This document shows, in pieces, positions 1 to 7,842 of a DNA stretch of 50,958 bases (position 1 is the first letter of the stretch; every line of letters begins with the position of its first letter). The stretch spans positions 1 through 50,958 of the forward strand of contig NZ_JAGGLG010000031.1 of NCBI RefSeq assembly GCF_017874315.1. The letters are read 5' to 3'. A program made the position numbers and the translations under genes. The stretch comes from Symbiobacterium terraclitae. GTDB lineage: Bacteria; Bacillota; Sulfobacillia; Symbiobacteriales; Symbiobacteriaceae. Below the pieces are notes generated by a model. That model was given only the letters and a program-made list of their open reading frames with translations. It made no database searches and had not been told where the DNA came from.

Positions 1-200
1 ATACGCTCTACATGAGCCATCTCGATCTTCAATCCTTTCACCCCTGCAAACTGGAAATGCGGCACATCCCAGTTTACAGGTTTGGAAGTTCGAGGCGGCT
101 CACTTTTGCGTGATCAAATGGCCCCCGAATGGCTCCCTTTTAGGTTATCAAACACAGTGCGCCACGCCTGGGCCTCCTTGGGGCGAGCGGTGCCTTTTCC

Positions 201-275
201 AGTACTCCGCATGAGTATCCCGCATGAGTATCCCCCATGAGTATTCCACGTGAGTACTCCACATGAGTATTCTAC
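201..275. repeat. 13-bp direct-repeat array upstream of amino-acid transporter
   Basis: Five full copies of a 13-bp unit of the form RTGAGTAYYCNNC start at 211, 224, 237, 250 and 263, preceded by a partial copy at 201. The GAGTAY core recurs once per 13 bp. The array ends about 60 bp before the -35 box of the transporter promoter, where an activator or repressor array could sit. No gene is visible in 1-405, and bases 1-200 show no other structure I can name. Confidence 0.8.
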
Positions 276-333
276 ATGCTGTGTTGTCGATGATCCGCGA
301 CAATTTTGATATGCCGGTGTTTCTTTTCCACCC

Positions 334-362
334 TTGCATATATATGCGGCCGGGTGTATATT
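334..362 (+). promoter_or_regulatory. Sigma-A-like promoter of the amino-acid ABC operon
   Basis: A -35 box TTGCAT (334-339) and a -10 box TATATT (357-362) are separated by 17 bp. The -35 is weak (3/6) and the -10 strong (5/6). The perfect 12-bp palindrome GCATATATATGC (336-347) overlaps the -35, and the imperfect dyad GTGTATATTCAC overlaps the -10. Both would suit a repressor. An ArgR-like regulator is one possibility, but the match is not specific. Confidence 0.55.
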
Positions 363-405
363 CACTCCATACTGTTGTGGACACAGCCGTAAGGAGTAGA
401 TGAGG

Positions 406-1224
406 ATGAAGCAGATTCGCATCATGGCCCTGGGCCTGGCGCTGTCCCTGGCGCTGACAGCCTGTGGCGGCGCGCAGAGCGGCCAGAAGGGGAACAAGCA
501 GTCGGAGGCCCCGGCGAACCACCTGGAGCAGATCAAGGCGGCCGGCAAGATCGTGCTCGGCACCAGCGCCGATTACCCCCCGTTTGAGTACCACGAGATC
601 GTGAATGGAAAGGATACCATCACGGGCTGGGAGATCGAGATGGCGCAGGCCATCGCCGACAAGCTGGGCGTCGCGCTCGAGATCAAGGAAGGCAAGTTCG
701 AGACCCTGATCGCCGACCTCAACACCGAGAAGACCGACTTCGTGATCTCGGCCATGTCCATCGACGAGGACCGCAAGCAGTCGGCCGACTTCTCGGAGCC
801 CTACTTCCACGGCGGCCAGGTCGTGCTGGCCAAGAAGGCCAACGCCGGCGAGCTGAAGGACGCGGCAAGCCTGAACGGCAAGACCGTCGGCGTGCAGCTC
901 GGCTCCACCGGCGAGGAGGCCGCCAGGGAAGTGGAGGGCGCCACGATCAAGTCGTTCGACGCCTTCGAGGCCGCCGTGCTCGACCTGATCTCCGACCGGG
1001 TCGACGCCGTCGTGGCCGACTACGCCGTGGCCCAGAACTACGCCAAGAGCTACACTGACCTGGTGGTCGCCTTCGAGCTCTCCAAGGAGGACTACGGCGT
1101 GGTCTTCCGCAAGGGCGACGACGAGCTGCGGGAGGCCGTCAACGCGATCCTGGCGGAGCTCCTGGAGAACGGCACCATCGACCAGCTGATCGCCAAGTAC
1201 GAGGCGGCAGCGCCCGCCCAGTAA
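406..1224 (+). CDS. Polar amino-acid ABC transporter substrate-binding lipoprotein
   Basis: This is an extracytoplasmic solute-binding protein of family 3 that captures an amino acid for the permease and ATPase encoded next. The 272-residue product starts with a lipoprotein signal: basic MKQIR, a hydrophobic stretch and lipobox LTAC with Cys20. A Gly/Ser/Lys-rich linker and the SBP_bac_3 fold follow (GTSADYPPFEY, GWEIEMAQAIADKLG, and the lobe motif VGVQLGSTGEEAA). The SD AAGGAG (391-396) is 9 nt from ATG406 but only 3 nt from ATG400, so 406 is preferred. The substrate cannot be read from sequence; arginine, glutamine or cystine are possible. Confidence 0.93.
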   Translation: MKQIRIMALGLALSLALTACGGAQSGQKGNKQSEAPANHLEQIKAAGKIVLGTSADYPPFEYHEIVNGKDTITGWEIEMAQAIADKLGVALEIKEGKFETLIADLNTEKTDFVISAMSIDEDRKQSADFSEPYFHGGQVVLAKKANAGELKDAASLNGKTVGVQLGSTGEEAAREVEGATIKSFDAFEAAVLDLISDRVDAVVADYAVAQNYAKSYTDLVVAFELSKEDYGVVFRKGDDELREAVNAILAELLENGTIDQLIAKYEAAAPAQ

Positions 1225-1301
1225 CGCCCCGGTTGTGACTTCGCCCCCAGGTCGCCAGGGAAGGGCGCCCTGGGGGCCACCTGTGAGAGGAGACATCCCG
1301 C

Positions 1302-1968
1302 ATGAACTGGCGCTGGGACGTCGTTCAAATGGCCTGGCCCGTGGTCTTCGAGGGCGCGAAGCTGACCCTCGTGATCTCGGCGCTGGGTATTCTGTTCGGC
1401 AGCATCATCGGCTTTCTGGTCGGGCTGATCCGCAGCCGCCGGCCCGACAGCCTGCCCCTGCGGCTGCTCTTCTGGCTGGCCGGGGGATACGTGGAGCTGG
1501 TCCGGGGCACGCCCTTCCTGGTGCAGCTCTACCTGGTCAACTACGGCCCCTACCTGCTCCTGGGCACCAACATCCCGGAGCTGACCGCCGGCGTCATCGC
1601 GATCTCGCTCAACAGCGGCGCCTACGTCGCCGAGATCGCCCGCGGCGCAATCCAGTCCATCGACAAGGGGCAGATGGAGGCCGGCCGGTCGCTGGGCCTT
1701 ACCTACGGCCAGACGATGCGCCACATCATCCTGCCCCAGGCCCTGCGCCGGGCGCTGCCGCCGCTGGCCAACGAGTTCGTCACCCTGATCAAGGAGTCGT
1801 CGGTGGTCTCCGTCCTGGGCATCCAGGAGACCACCTTCAAGGGGCGCATGGTGGGGACCACCACCTTCGCCCCGTTCGAGCCCATGCTGGTGGTCACGGT
1901 CTACTACCTGATCATGACGGGCGTTACCTCGCAGCTGGTCCGGCTGCTGGAGAGGAGGATGGGCCGGA

Positions 1969-1982
<14 letters not shown>
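1302..1982 (+). CDS. Polar amino-acid ABC transporter permease (HisM/ArtQ type)
   Basis: This is the membrane subunit of the amino-acid importer, 226 residues, with the hydrophobic segments expected of the HisMQ family. The cytoplasmic EAA loop that contacts the ATPase is visible as [21 protein letters not shown]. The [13 protein letters not shown] and [17 protein letters not shown] motifs are typical of this family. The SD GAGAGGAG lies upstream of ATG1302. The gene follows the binding protein after 77 bp and overlaps the ATPase start by 14 bp, so translational coupling is likely. With one permease gene the subunit probably works as a homodimer. Confidence 0.93.
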
Positions 1983-2691
<709 letters not shown>

Positions 2692-2716
2692 ACAGGAACG
2701 TCGGCGCGATCAGCGA

Positions 2717-2764
2717 GGGTCACCTCCGCATTCCCGCCCATAGGCTGGGTAGAGGAGGTGACCC
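2717..2764 (+). promoter_or_regulatory. Perfect 11-bp hairpin containing the SD of the interrupted CotJC-like gene
   Basis: The arm GGGTCACCTCC (2717-2727) pairs perfectly with GGAGGTGACCC (2754-2764) around a 26-nt loop. The 3' arm includes most of the Shine-Dalgarno GAGGAGGTG for the TTG start at 2771, so the folded RNA would hide the ribosome site. It could instead, or also, act as the terminator of the amino-acid transporter operon, although only TTT follows the stem. The loop contains CCATAGGCTG, a weak resemblance to a sigma-E/K -10 box (CATA). Confidence 0.55.
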
Positions 2765-2770
2765 TTTCCG

Positions 2771-3202
2771 TTGTTCATCCACAAGAAGGAGCTGCTGCGG
2801 CCGGTCAAGGTGCTGGAGCCTGACCCCCGCTGGGGTCAGATCATCCTGGAGCAGTACGCAGGGGCCGACTCGGAGGCCACCGCCCTCAACACCTACCTGA
2901 CGCAGCGGTTCAACACCAACATCCCGGAGATTCGCGACCTGCTGGAGGACATCGGCACCGAGGAGATCTCCCACTGGGAGATGGTGGCCGAGCTGGCGCG
3001 GCAGCACGGCGTCGTGGTGAAGATGCGGGACGCCCAGGGCAACCCGTGGTCGTCGACGTATACCGACGTCACCGGCAACATCATCACGGACCTGTTTCCT
3101 GCCCGACACGCTTACGCAAGGAAGTCCACCTCGACGCGCTGCTCCCTGAACACGACCACCCTTTCGACCAGCTTACGAACGAGTAGCTGCTTGCCGCGGT
3201 GA
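2771..3202 (+). CDS. CotJC / manganese-catalase-like protein, 5' part, interrupted at 3093
   Basis: The first 108 codons (2771-3093) encode the N-terminal half of a CotJC/Mn-catalase-family ferritin-like protein. The start is TTG, with SD GAGGAGGTG about 10 nt upstream. Expected metal ligands are visible: Glu35 in the first helix and the ExxH pair Glu65/His68 in IGTEEISHWEM. After GNIITDL the frame runs into the mobile element and yields an unrelated tail (codons 109-143) before a stop at 3202. The other ligands (Glu115, Glu145, His148 in the joined numbering) are encoded beyond the element from 7877. As it stands the gene cannot make a complete dimetal site. The family belongs to the spore coat or to H2O2 detoxification. 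Confidence 0.88.
   Translation: MFIHKKELLRPVKVLEPDPRWGQIILEQYAGADSEATALNTYLTQRFNTNIPEIRDLLEDIGTEEISHWEMVAELARQHGVVVKMRDAQGNPWSSTYTDVTGNIITDLFPARHAYARKSTSTRCSLNTTTLSTSLRTSSCLPR
3077..3109. other. Left attachment site (attL)
   Basis: This holds the 17-bp shared core (3077-3093) followed by the element-derived arm GTTTCCTGCCCGACAC (3094-3109). That arm is the inverted complement, 14 of 16 positions, of the arm at 7847-7862 on the other end. Together they form a 46-bp imperfect dyad in the excised circle, as expected of a large-serine-recombinase attP. The recombinase stop codon is three bases away. Confidence 0.85.
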
Positions 3203-4743
3203 CCGAGTCGAGCGAGGTTGCGGCGAACGGCATCCACTTCCTGGCCCAAAGCGGTGCGCAGGTCAGTCGCCTGTTCGACGGTGCGCTGGTACTGCTGCTC
3301 GGAATCGGCCACAAGCGCGATGCGGTGCTTCAGGTCGCTGATGCGTTCCCGCAGCGAAGCGATCTGCTCCAGATACGGCTTGAGCGCAGCCTCGGCCACC
3401 TGCGGATCGACTGCGCCGCTGGCGACAACGGCCAGGATACGTCCCTGCTCCAGGAGTTTCGCCTGGAGCTGGTCCTCGAGGAGGCTCAGTTCCCGCTGCA
3501 GGCCGGTGGCCAACGAGGGCACCTTCTGCTGGCGCCGGCGCTGGCGGTCCGCGATGTACTGCGCCAGGTACTCTGGATCCGTCAGCACCAGTTCGATCTG
3601 TCGCCAGACATACTCCTCGATCGGTCTGACAGGTTGGTGCGGCAGCTCTCTGCAGGGCGGTTCAGGTCGCTTCAGGTCACGCTGGTACGGGTATCGGTTG
3701 GCACAGCAGATTGCGTGACCGAGGGTCTTGTGCGGCCGGTAATGGACAGGCCCGCCGCAGTATCCGCAAGCCATGAGGCCCGAGAGCAGACCATCTCGCT
3801 GCTGCGCGAGGCGGCGCGGGTTCGTGCGCCGGACCGCCTGTACCTCGTCCCACAGCTCCCGGGTGATGAGCGGTGGGATCCTGATGGTCACCCATTCCTC
3901 TCTGGGCCTCTCTGCCTGCGTCAGCACCCGTGTCCGCCGAGTCTTCGGCAACTGCCTCTGCACGCCGATGCCCCGGGCATCGTAGCGGTTCACCTGCAGT
4001 TCGCCGATATACCCGCGGTTGCGCAGGATCTTGGCCACGGTGCCCCGGTACCAACGAGCGCCCCCACGTTTGGTTCTGACGCCGGCTTCGTTCAGCCGGT
4101 TCGCAATCTGCTGAACGCCGAGTCCTTCCGCCGCCCAGAGGAAGATCTGCTGAACCCAACGGGCCTCCACCGGGTGGGGCCGGACCTCCTGCGTCAGCCG
4201 ATCGTACTGGTACCCGAACATGTTCAGCCCGGTGGGCAGTCCGCCGGCCTGGATCTTGCCGCGTTTCCCCCGGGTCGAGCGCTCCAGGAGCTTGGCTTTG
4301 TCGTACTCCGCGATGGCCAGGCGCAAGGTGAAGAACAACCGGCCCTCAGGCGTTTTCTGGTAGTCGTGCTGCACAAACCGCAGGGCTGTGCCTGCGTTCT
4401 CGATCTCGTTCGCCACGATGATCGCCGCGTAAGTGGCCCGGGAGAACCGGTCAGGGTCGAGGCACACAACGGCGTGAGGCCGTTGCTGCCGCACGAACTC
4501 ACGCAGACGGTCCAGCTCCGGGCGTTCGAGGAGTTCGCCGGAGACGGTATCGACGAACTCGACGGTCTGCAGTTGCACCGGGCGACCCAGGCGCTGCTCC
4601 TCCTGCTCGGCGATCCGTCGGGCCATCTCCAGGCAGGCAGCTCGCTGCTCCGGGATCGAGTACCCGCGTCTCGCCTGATCCTCCGTGCTCACGCGGATGT
4701 AGATCGCCACCAGCACCAGAACAGCTGTGGTTGTCAGCGCCAT
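3112..4743 (-). CDS. Large serine recombinase (site-specific integrase/excisionase)
   Basis: This 543-residue protein should catalyse attL x attR excision and attP x attB integration. The resolvase domain runs from about residue 12: VAIYIRVSTEDQ, where Ser19 is the nucleophile, then RPELDRLREFV and CLDPDRFSR. The Recombinase domain follows (GLPTGLNMFGYQYD, EARWVQQIFLWAAEGLGVQQIANRLNEAGV, split here only by reading). A zinc ribbon (ACGYCGG, then CC and C) and a C-terminal coiled coil (about 410-490) complete it. The start ATG4743 has SD GAGGTGA 6 nt upstream. Its first 11 residues are unusually hydrophobic for this family. It is the same class as SpoIVCA, SprA and phiC31 Int. It ends 18 bp from the attL core, the usual integrase-next-to-att arrangement. 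No small directionality factor is obvious nearby. Confidence 0.95.
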   Translation of the reverse strand: MALTTTAVLVLVAIYIRVSTEDQARRGYSIPEQRAACLEMARRIAEQEEQRLGRPVQLQTVEFVDTVSGELLERPELDRLREFVRQQRPHAVVCLDPDRFSRATYAAIIVANEIENAGTALRFVQHDYQKTPEGRLFFTLRLAIAEYDKAKLLERSTRGKRGKIQAGGLPTGLNMFGYQYDRLTQEVRPHPVEARWVQQIFLWAAEGLGVQQIANRLNEAGVRTKRGGARWYRGTVAKILRNRGYIGELQVNRYDARGIGVQRQLPKTRRTRVLTQAERPREEWVTIRIPPLITRELWDEVQAVRRTNPRRLAQQRDGLLSGLMACGYCGGPVHYRPHKTLGHAICCANRYPYQRDLKRPEPPCRELPHQPVRPIEEYVWRQIELVLTDPEYLAQYIADRQRRRQQKVPSLATGLQRELSLLEDQLQAKLLEQGRILAVVASGAVDPQVAEAALKPYLEQIASLRERISDLKHRIALVADSEQQYQRTVEQATDLRTALGQEVDAVRRNLARLGHRGKQLLVRKLVERVVVFREQRVEVDFLA

Positions 4744-4825
4744 CTCGCGTCACCTCTTCCAGCCAACGCAGTACGGCCAACACCCGCGCGACTGAAGGAC
4801 GGCGCACACGACCACCCCTGGCACA

Positions 4826-4833
4826 TGTGTATG
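4826..4833 (-). promoter_or_regulatory. Possible sporulation-type -10 box upstream of the recombinase
   Basis: On the minus strand CATACACA matches seven of eight positions of the sigma-E -10 consensus CATACANT, 83 bp before the recombinase start. I could not find a convincing -35 at the right spacing, so this is only a lead. The 4744-5180 stretch contains no other recognisable gene. Confidence 0.2.
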
Positions 4834-5180
4834 CTGGCGAAGGGGTCAGAACACGAGGGGCGGCACGAGCTTGTGTTCGATTCCGCCGGAGCTCATCCGG
4901 GAGATGGGCCCTGCTCGCCGGGTGGGGCGAGGGTCTCGACTGTCGAGGCGCACACCTTATGGGGGCGAAGAGAGAGGTCGCGGAAGGAACCGTGCAACCC
5001 CGGTGCCACCAGGCAGCCGTTGCCAGACCTGGGGAGCTCACGGTGCATACAGTCGAAAGCTCCTCCCTCACGGCTGGAGGCCAGAGACATGTCCCCGATG
5101 GCCACCGCAACCCCGGAAGAAACATGCATAGCAACTATTTTCACAGCAATAATTTGCATACTGAATATTTGTGCAATGTA

Positions 5181-5209
5181 TTGAGGTACCTGTTTCCTGT
5201 ACGTATACT
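5181..5209 (+). promoter_or_regulatory. Sigma-A-like promoter of the element's cargo operon
   Basis: A -35 box TTGAGG (5181-5186), a 17-bp spacer and a -10 box TATACT (5204-5209, 5/6) predict a start near 5216 and a leader of about 100 nt. The leader holds two short inverted repeats: ATCAAG/CTTGAT (within 5266-5284) and GATGA/TCATC just after it. The cargo therefore looks expressed in vegetative cells, in contrast with the expected late-sporulation timing of recombinase action. Confidence 0.65.
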
Positions 5210-5320
5210 ACGGACTAGACACACTACTGCAGCGGGGGTGTTGCGGCCGAAGGGTTAACGAAAACCGATCAAGAGGTTGCTTGATGATCCGGTCATCAAC
5301 TTGGCGAAGGAGGGATGACG

Positions 5321-5659
5321 ATGCGCGGATCAAGACTCCTTATCTCCCTTATCGCGGTTCTGGTCGTGCTCGCTATGCCCCTTATGGCACTAGCGTCTGG
5401 TACCAAGGAGGTCGTTATCTACAGAGAAGTAGCATATATCTGCTATGATGCTTACAACTGCGACACACATCACCCGCTATATGAGTACTACAAGTACGAA
5501 GCAGTCAGTCAAAATGCGCAACTCGTTTCAACCCGTCAAGAAATCTCTGAATCTGGCACTTACCCGTTCGTCAGGACTGTCAGGACGTGGTACTTCTGGG
5601 CCGAATGTGTCGGGGGCGTGTGTCCGTCACCGGACTCCCTAGACCCAGAAAGGAGATGA
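5321..5659 (+). CDS. Small secreted protein of unknown function (element cargo 1)
   Basis: I do not recognise this 112-residue protein. It has a clear Sec signal peptide: MRGSR, a long Leu/Val/Ile core, then ALASG as a likely cleavage region. The mature part of about 85 residues is rich in Tyr and has four cysteines in two pairs (CYDAYNC and CVGGVC), suggesting disulfides outside the cell. The SD AAGGAGGG abuts an upstream ATG at 5315 but is 6 nt from ATG5321, so 5321 is chosen. It is followed after 4 bp by cargo gene 2. Base composition is lower in GC than chromosomal neighbours, a sign of transfer. Confidence 0.75.
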   Translation: MRGSRLLISLIAVLVVLAMPLMALASGTKEVVIYREVAYICYDAYNCDTHHPLYEYYKYEAVSQNAQLVSTRQEISESGTYPFVRTVRTWYFWAECVGGVCPSPDSLDPERR

Positions 5660-5663
5660 TTCT

Positions 5664-6932
5664 ATGAAGATTAGGGGCATTTCGGCTGTGCTGGGTGTGC
5701 TGATGGTGGTTCAACTTCTGGTAGTTCCGGCCTATGGCGCAGAAGTGCAGGATAGCAGCGCACGCTTGTACACTACCGAAGATCGCCTACATTCCGGTTC
5801 GGGCACTGCTATCTCCGCACGCGACCCGTTGGTGCAGGTTAATCCCGGCGGGATTGCGTTGGAAGGCTCGATCACTATTGATGGGCTCGAAGTTCCCTAT
5901 CGGATTACGGGCAACATCACACGCAGTGCCGTGAACACTGACCGGTTGGTGGTCGAGGCGACTGACACACTCGACAACTATGAGGTTGTTTTTCTGGCAC
6001 TGGAGCAGGGTGAGGCTGTTGCTCCATTCTTCACCGATAGTGCGCCCGAAACTGTGGCAATGCTCCGGCTCTATATGCGTGACAAGCGTACGGATACATT
6101 TGTCGTGCAGGAGTTGTCCAGCCCATTGATCACTAAAGCGATCAAGGAAGCATGGAGGTTCTCAGCTGACGCCCCAGTCAACACTGTTGAGGCAGAACTC
6201 TGGCACGCAAAGGTCTATGAACCGGTTACCGTTGAAGAGATAGACGTTACTCCGGTGCAGGCGACGAACTTCAGGACCTACGATAGGACAATCCTGTACC
6301 GTGTGACCTATCAGATAAGCGGAAAGACTGTCTATGAGGATTTTAGGGTTCGCCATTACCTGCAGTGCCCTACCGTCATCACAATTCAAGAAGAGTGCGG
6401 AGCAGTCCTTGAAATCGTGGAGGATCGATCGTGGTCTCCCAACGACCCAAACTTCGGTGGCCCTGCAACCTTCACGGAAATGCGAGAAGCCGAGATCAAC
6501 TTCGCGACCGACGCGGGTGACTACATCCAGTCCGCATACTGGGGGGGAGCGTGGAAAAACAAGGGATCAGTGAACTTCTCCGTACGTCTCGGTTACAGTT
6601 TCAAGCTCCCGCTGCTTCCTCTCAGCCTATCGTTCTCTACCGGTTACAAGTCTTCGGAACAGGTTGCTTCCGAGGGAAGTAAGCGGTACACGGTCCCGAA
6701 CTCGAACGGAGAGTACGTAAGGAATCACGGGATCGCTTACCCAACAACGGCGATTCTGAACGACGCTGACTATGGACATAACATTTGGGCAGAGGTGCTT
6801 GTTGGCCATTACACGCAACCTGGTCAGAAGCAACTGATGGCCGGTTGGAAGTATACTTTGATCAACATGGGTAACACCACTTGGGCGAGCACGGAGACGG
6901 TAACCGGGTCCGTAGTTTATAGTAACTACTAG
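5664..6932 (+). CDS. Secreted protein of unknown function (element cargo 2)
   Basis: This 422-residue protein has no family I can name. A signal peptide is clear: MKIRG, a hydrophobic core, and cleavage probably after VPAYGA. The mature chain looks beta-rich. It contains an internal Cys pair (QCPTVITIQEECG) and a C-terminal third with alternating hydrophobic and polar residues (NFSVRLGYSFKLPLLPLSL and SLSFSTGYKSSEQV). Such stretches occur in amphipathic beta-hairpins of secreted or membrane-inserting proteins, but that is a visual impression only. The SD AAAGGAG lies 8 nt before ATG5664. It sits between cargo genes 1 and 3 with gaps of 4 and 6 bp, so one transcript is likely. Confidence 0.8.
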   Translation: MKIRGISAVLGVLMVVQLLVVPAYGAEVQDSSARLYTTEDRLHSGSGTAISARDPLVQVNPGGIALEGSITIDGLEVPYRITGNITRSAVNTDRLVVEATDTLDNYEVVFLALEQGEAVAPFFTDSAPETVAMLRLYMRDKRTDTFVVQELSSPLITKAIKEAWRFSADAPVNTVEAELWHAKVYEPVTVEEIDVTPVQATNFRTYDRTILYRVTYQISGKTVYEDFRVRHYLQCPTVITIQEECGAVLEIVEDRSWSPNDPNFGGPATFTEMREAEINFATDAGDYIQSAYWGGAWKNKGSVNFSVRLGYSFKLPLLPLSLSFSTGYKSSEQVASEGSKRYTVPNSNGEYVRNHGIAYPTTAILNDADYGHNIWAEVLVGHYTQPGQKQLMAGWKYTLINMGNTTWASTETVTGSVVYSNY

Positions 6933-6938
6933 GAGGAG

Positions 6939-7457
6939 GTGGTCACAGTTCGGGTTTTGGCGGCTCTGCTCATTGTCGGCTCTTTGCTCCTGACCGCCTG
7001 TGACTACGGAGGCGAAGCCTATCCAACACAACTAAACGAACTGGTGCAGACGACCAACGACCTATCAGAGTCCATCGCCGTTTTGCTCCAAGCAGATTTA
7101 GTCACGACCGCAGAAGCTTCGTCAACCAAGAGGCTGGTCACAGGACTTCAAAGCCAAGTTCACGATGCGGTCAAGGCACTTGAGAAAGAGAAGATCTCTG
7201 TAAGCCTCTTCTGGCTCAACAACATGTTGGAGCAACTGGACTTGGCTGTGACTGCCGTGCATGCGCGGACATCCCAGGGCGGTGATGTACTGACGCCTGA
7301 TGAGAGGACTGCGCTCTCCAACGGGCTCTCGTTACTCAGCGAAATGGGGCGCACAGCTCTCGACCTTCAGGGCGAGGAGATGACGGCTTCCAGGCGCCTG
7401 TCGGAAACACTGCGCGCGTGGGATGAACTGGCTTCAGATATGCCAAGCCTGTACTGA
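6939..7457 (+). CDS. Putative lipoprotein of unknown function (element cargo 3)
   Basis: The product is a 172-residue predicted lipoprotein with a short signal ending in lipobox LTAC (Cys21), followed by a largely helical region with heptad-like Leu/Val spacing. I recognise no domain. AGGAGGAGG (6931-6939) runs directly into the GTG start at 6939, so spacing is unusually tight; a TTG at 6957 is possible but would shorten the signal peptide. A lipoprotein beside a secreted protein on a mobile element could be a self-protection partner, but the sequence offers no direct proof. A strong hairpin follows at 7497. Confidence 0.72.
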   Translation: MVTVRVLAALLIVGSLLLTACDYGGEAYPTQLNELVQTTNDLSESIAVLLQADLVTTAEASSTKRLVTGLQSQVHDAVKALEKEKISVSLFWLNNMLEQLDLAVTAVHARTSQGGDVLTPDERTALSNGLSLLSEMGRTALDLQGEEMTASRRLSETLRAWDELASDMPSLY

Positions 7458-7496
7458 CGGTGATGTACCCCTTCAATCACGTCACAGGATCAGTGT

Positions 7497-7525
7497 GAGA
7501 GGAGGCAGCGATCCTGCCTCCTCTC
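7497..7525 (+). terminator. Terminator-like hairpin after the cargo operon
   Basis: The arms GAGAGGAGGCAG (7497-7508) and CTGCCTCCTCTC (7514-7525) form a perfect 12-bp stem with loop CGATC. There is no T-run after it, so it may be a weak or factor-assisted terminator or an mRNA 3' stabiliser. It lies 40 bp after the lipoprotein stop. From 7526 to 7815 I see no gene. Confidence 0.6.
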
Positions 7526-7815
7526 ATTCGATCACACCACATCCCGCTGCAGAAAGGGACCCTCGGCCCGCTACCGCGCACTGCCCAGGGTACGAGTCCC
7601 GCCGCAAGGTTTCAGCGGCAGCAGCGACGGCGTTCCGGGACTCTGCCGGTGCGTTCCCAACGTCCCGGTAACAGTATCTGCTAGTTTGCTACGCGTACCA
7701 CTGCAGCTGTAGTTACCTTCTGGGGCAAGGTTGATCTGAGGAGATGCAGAGGGCAAGGGGAGAGGAGAGGGTGCGCGACGGTCGCCGCCGCGGACGCCAG
7801 GGAGGACGAGCGACG

Positions 7816-7842
7816 CCCCGGTCACCGTGAGGGTGACCGGGG
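7816..7842. other. Perfect 11-bp hairpin beside attR
   Basis: The arms CCCCGGTCACC (7816-7826) and GGTGACCGGGG (7832-7842) flank loop GTGAG, ending four bases before the attP arm. In RNA it could stop read-through from the element into the stranded 3' half of the CotJC-like gene. In DNA it could be a binding site at the element end. Confidence 0.6.

Noticed and set aside
3199-5184. A 661-codon plus-strand frame opposite the recombinase
   Set aside because: No family features and no ribosome site; the minus-strand serine recombinase accounts for the region.
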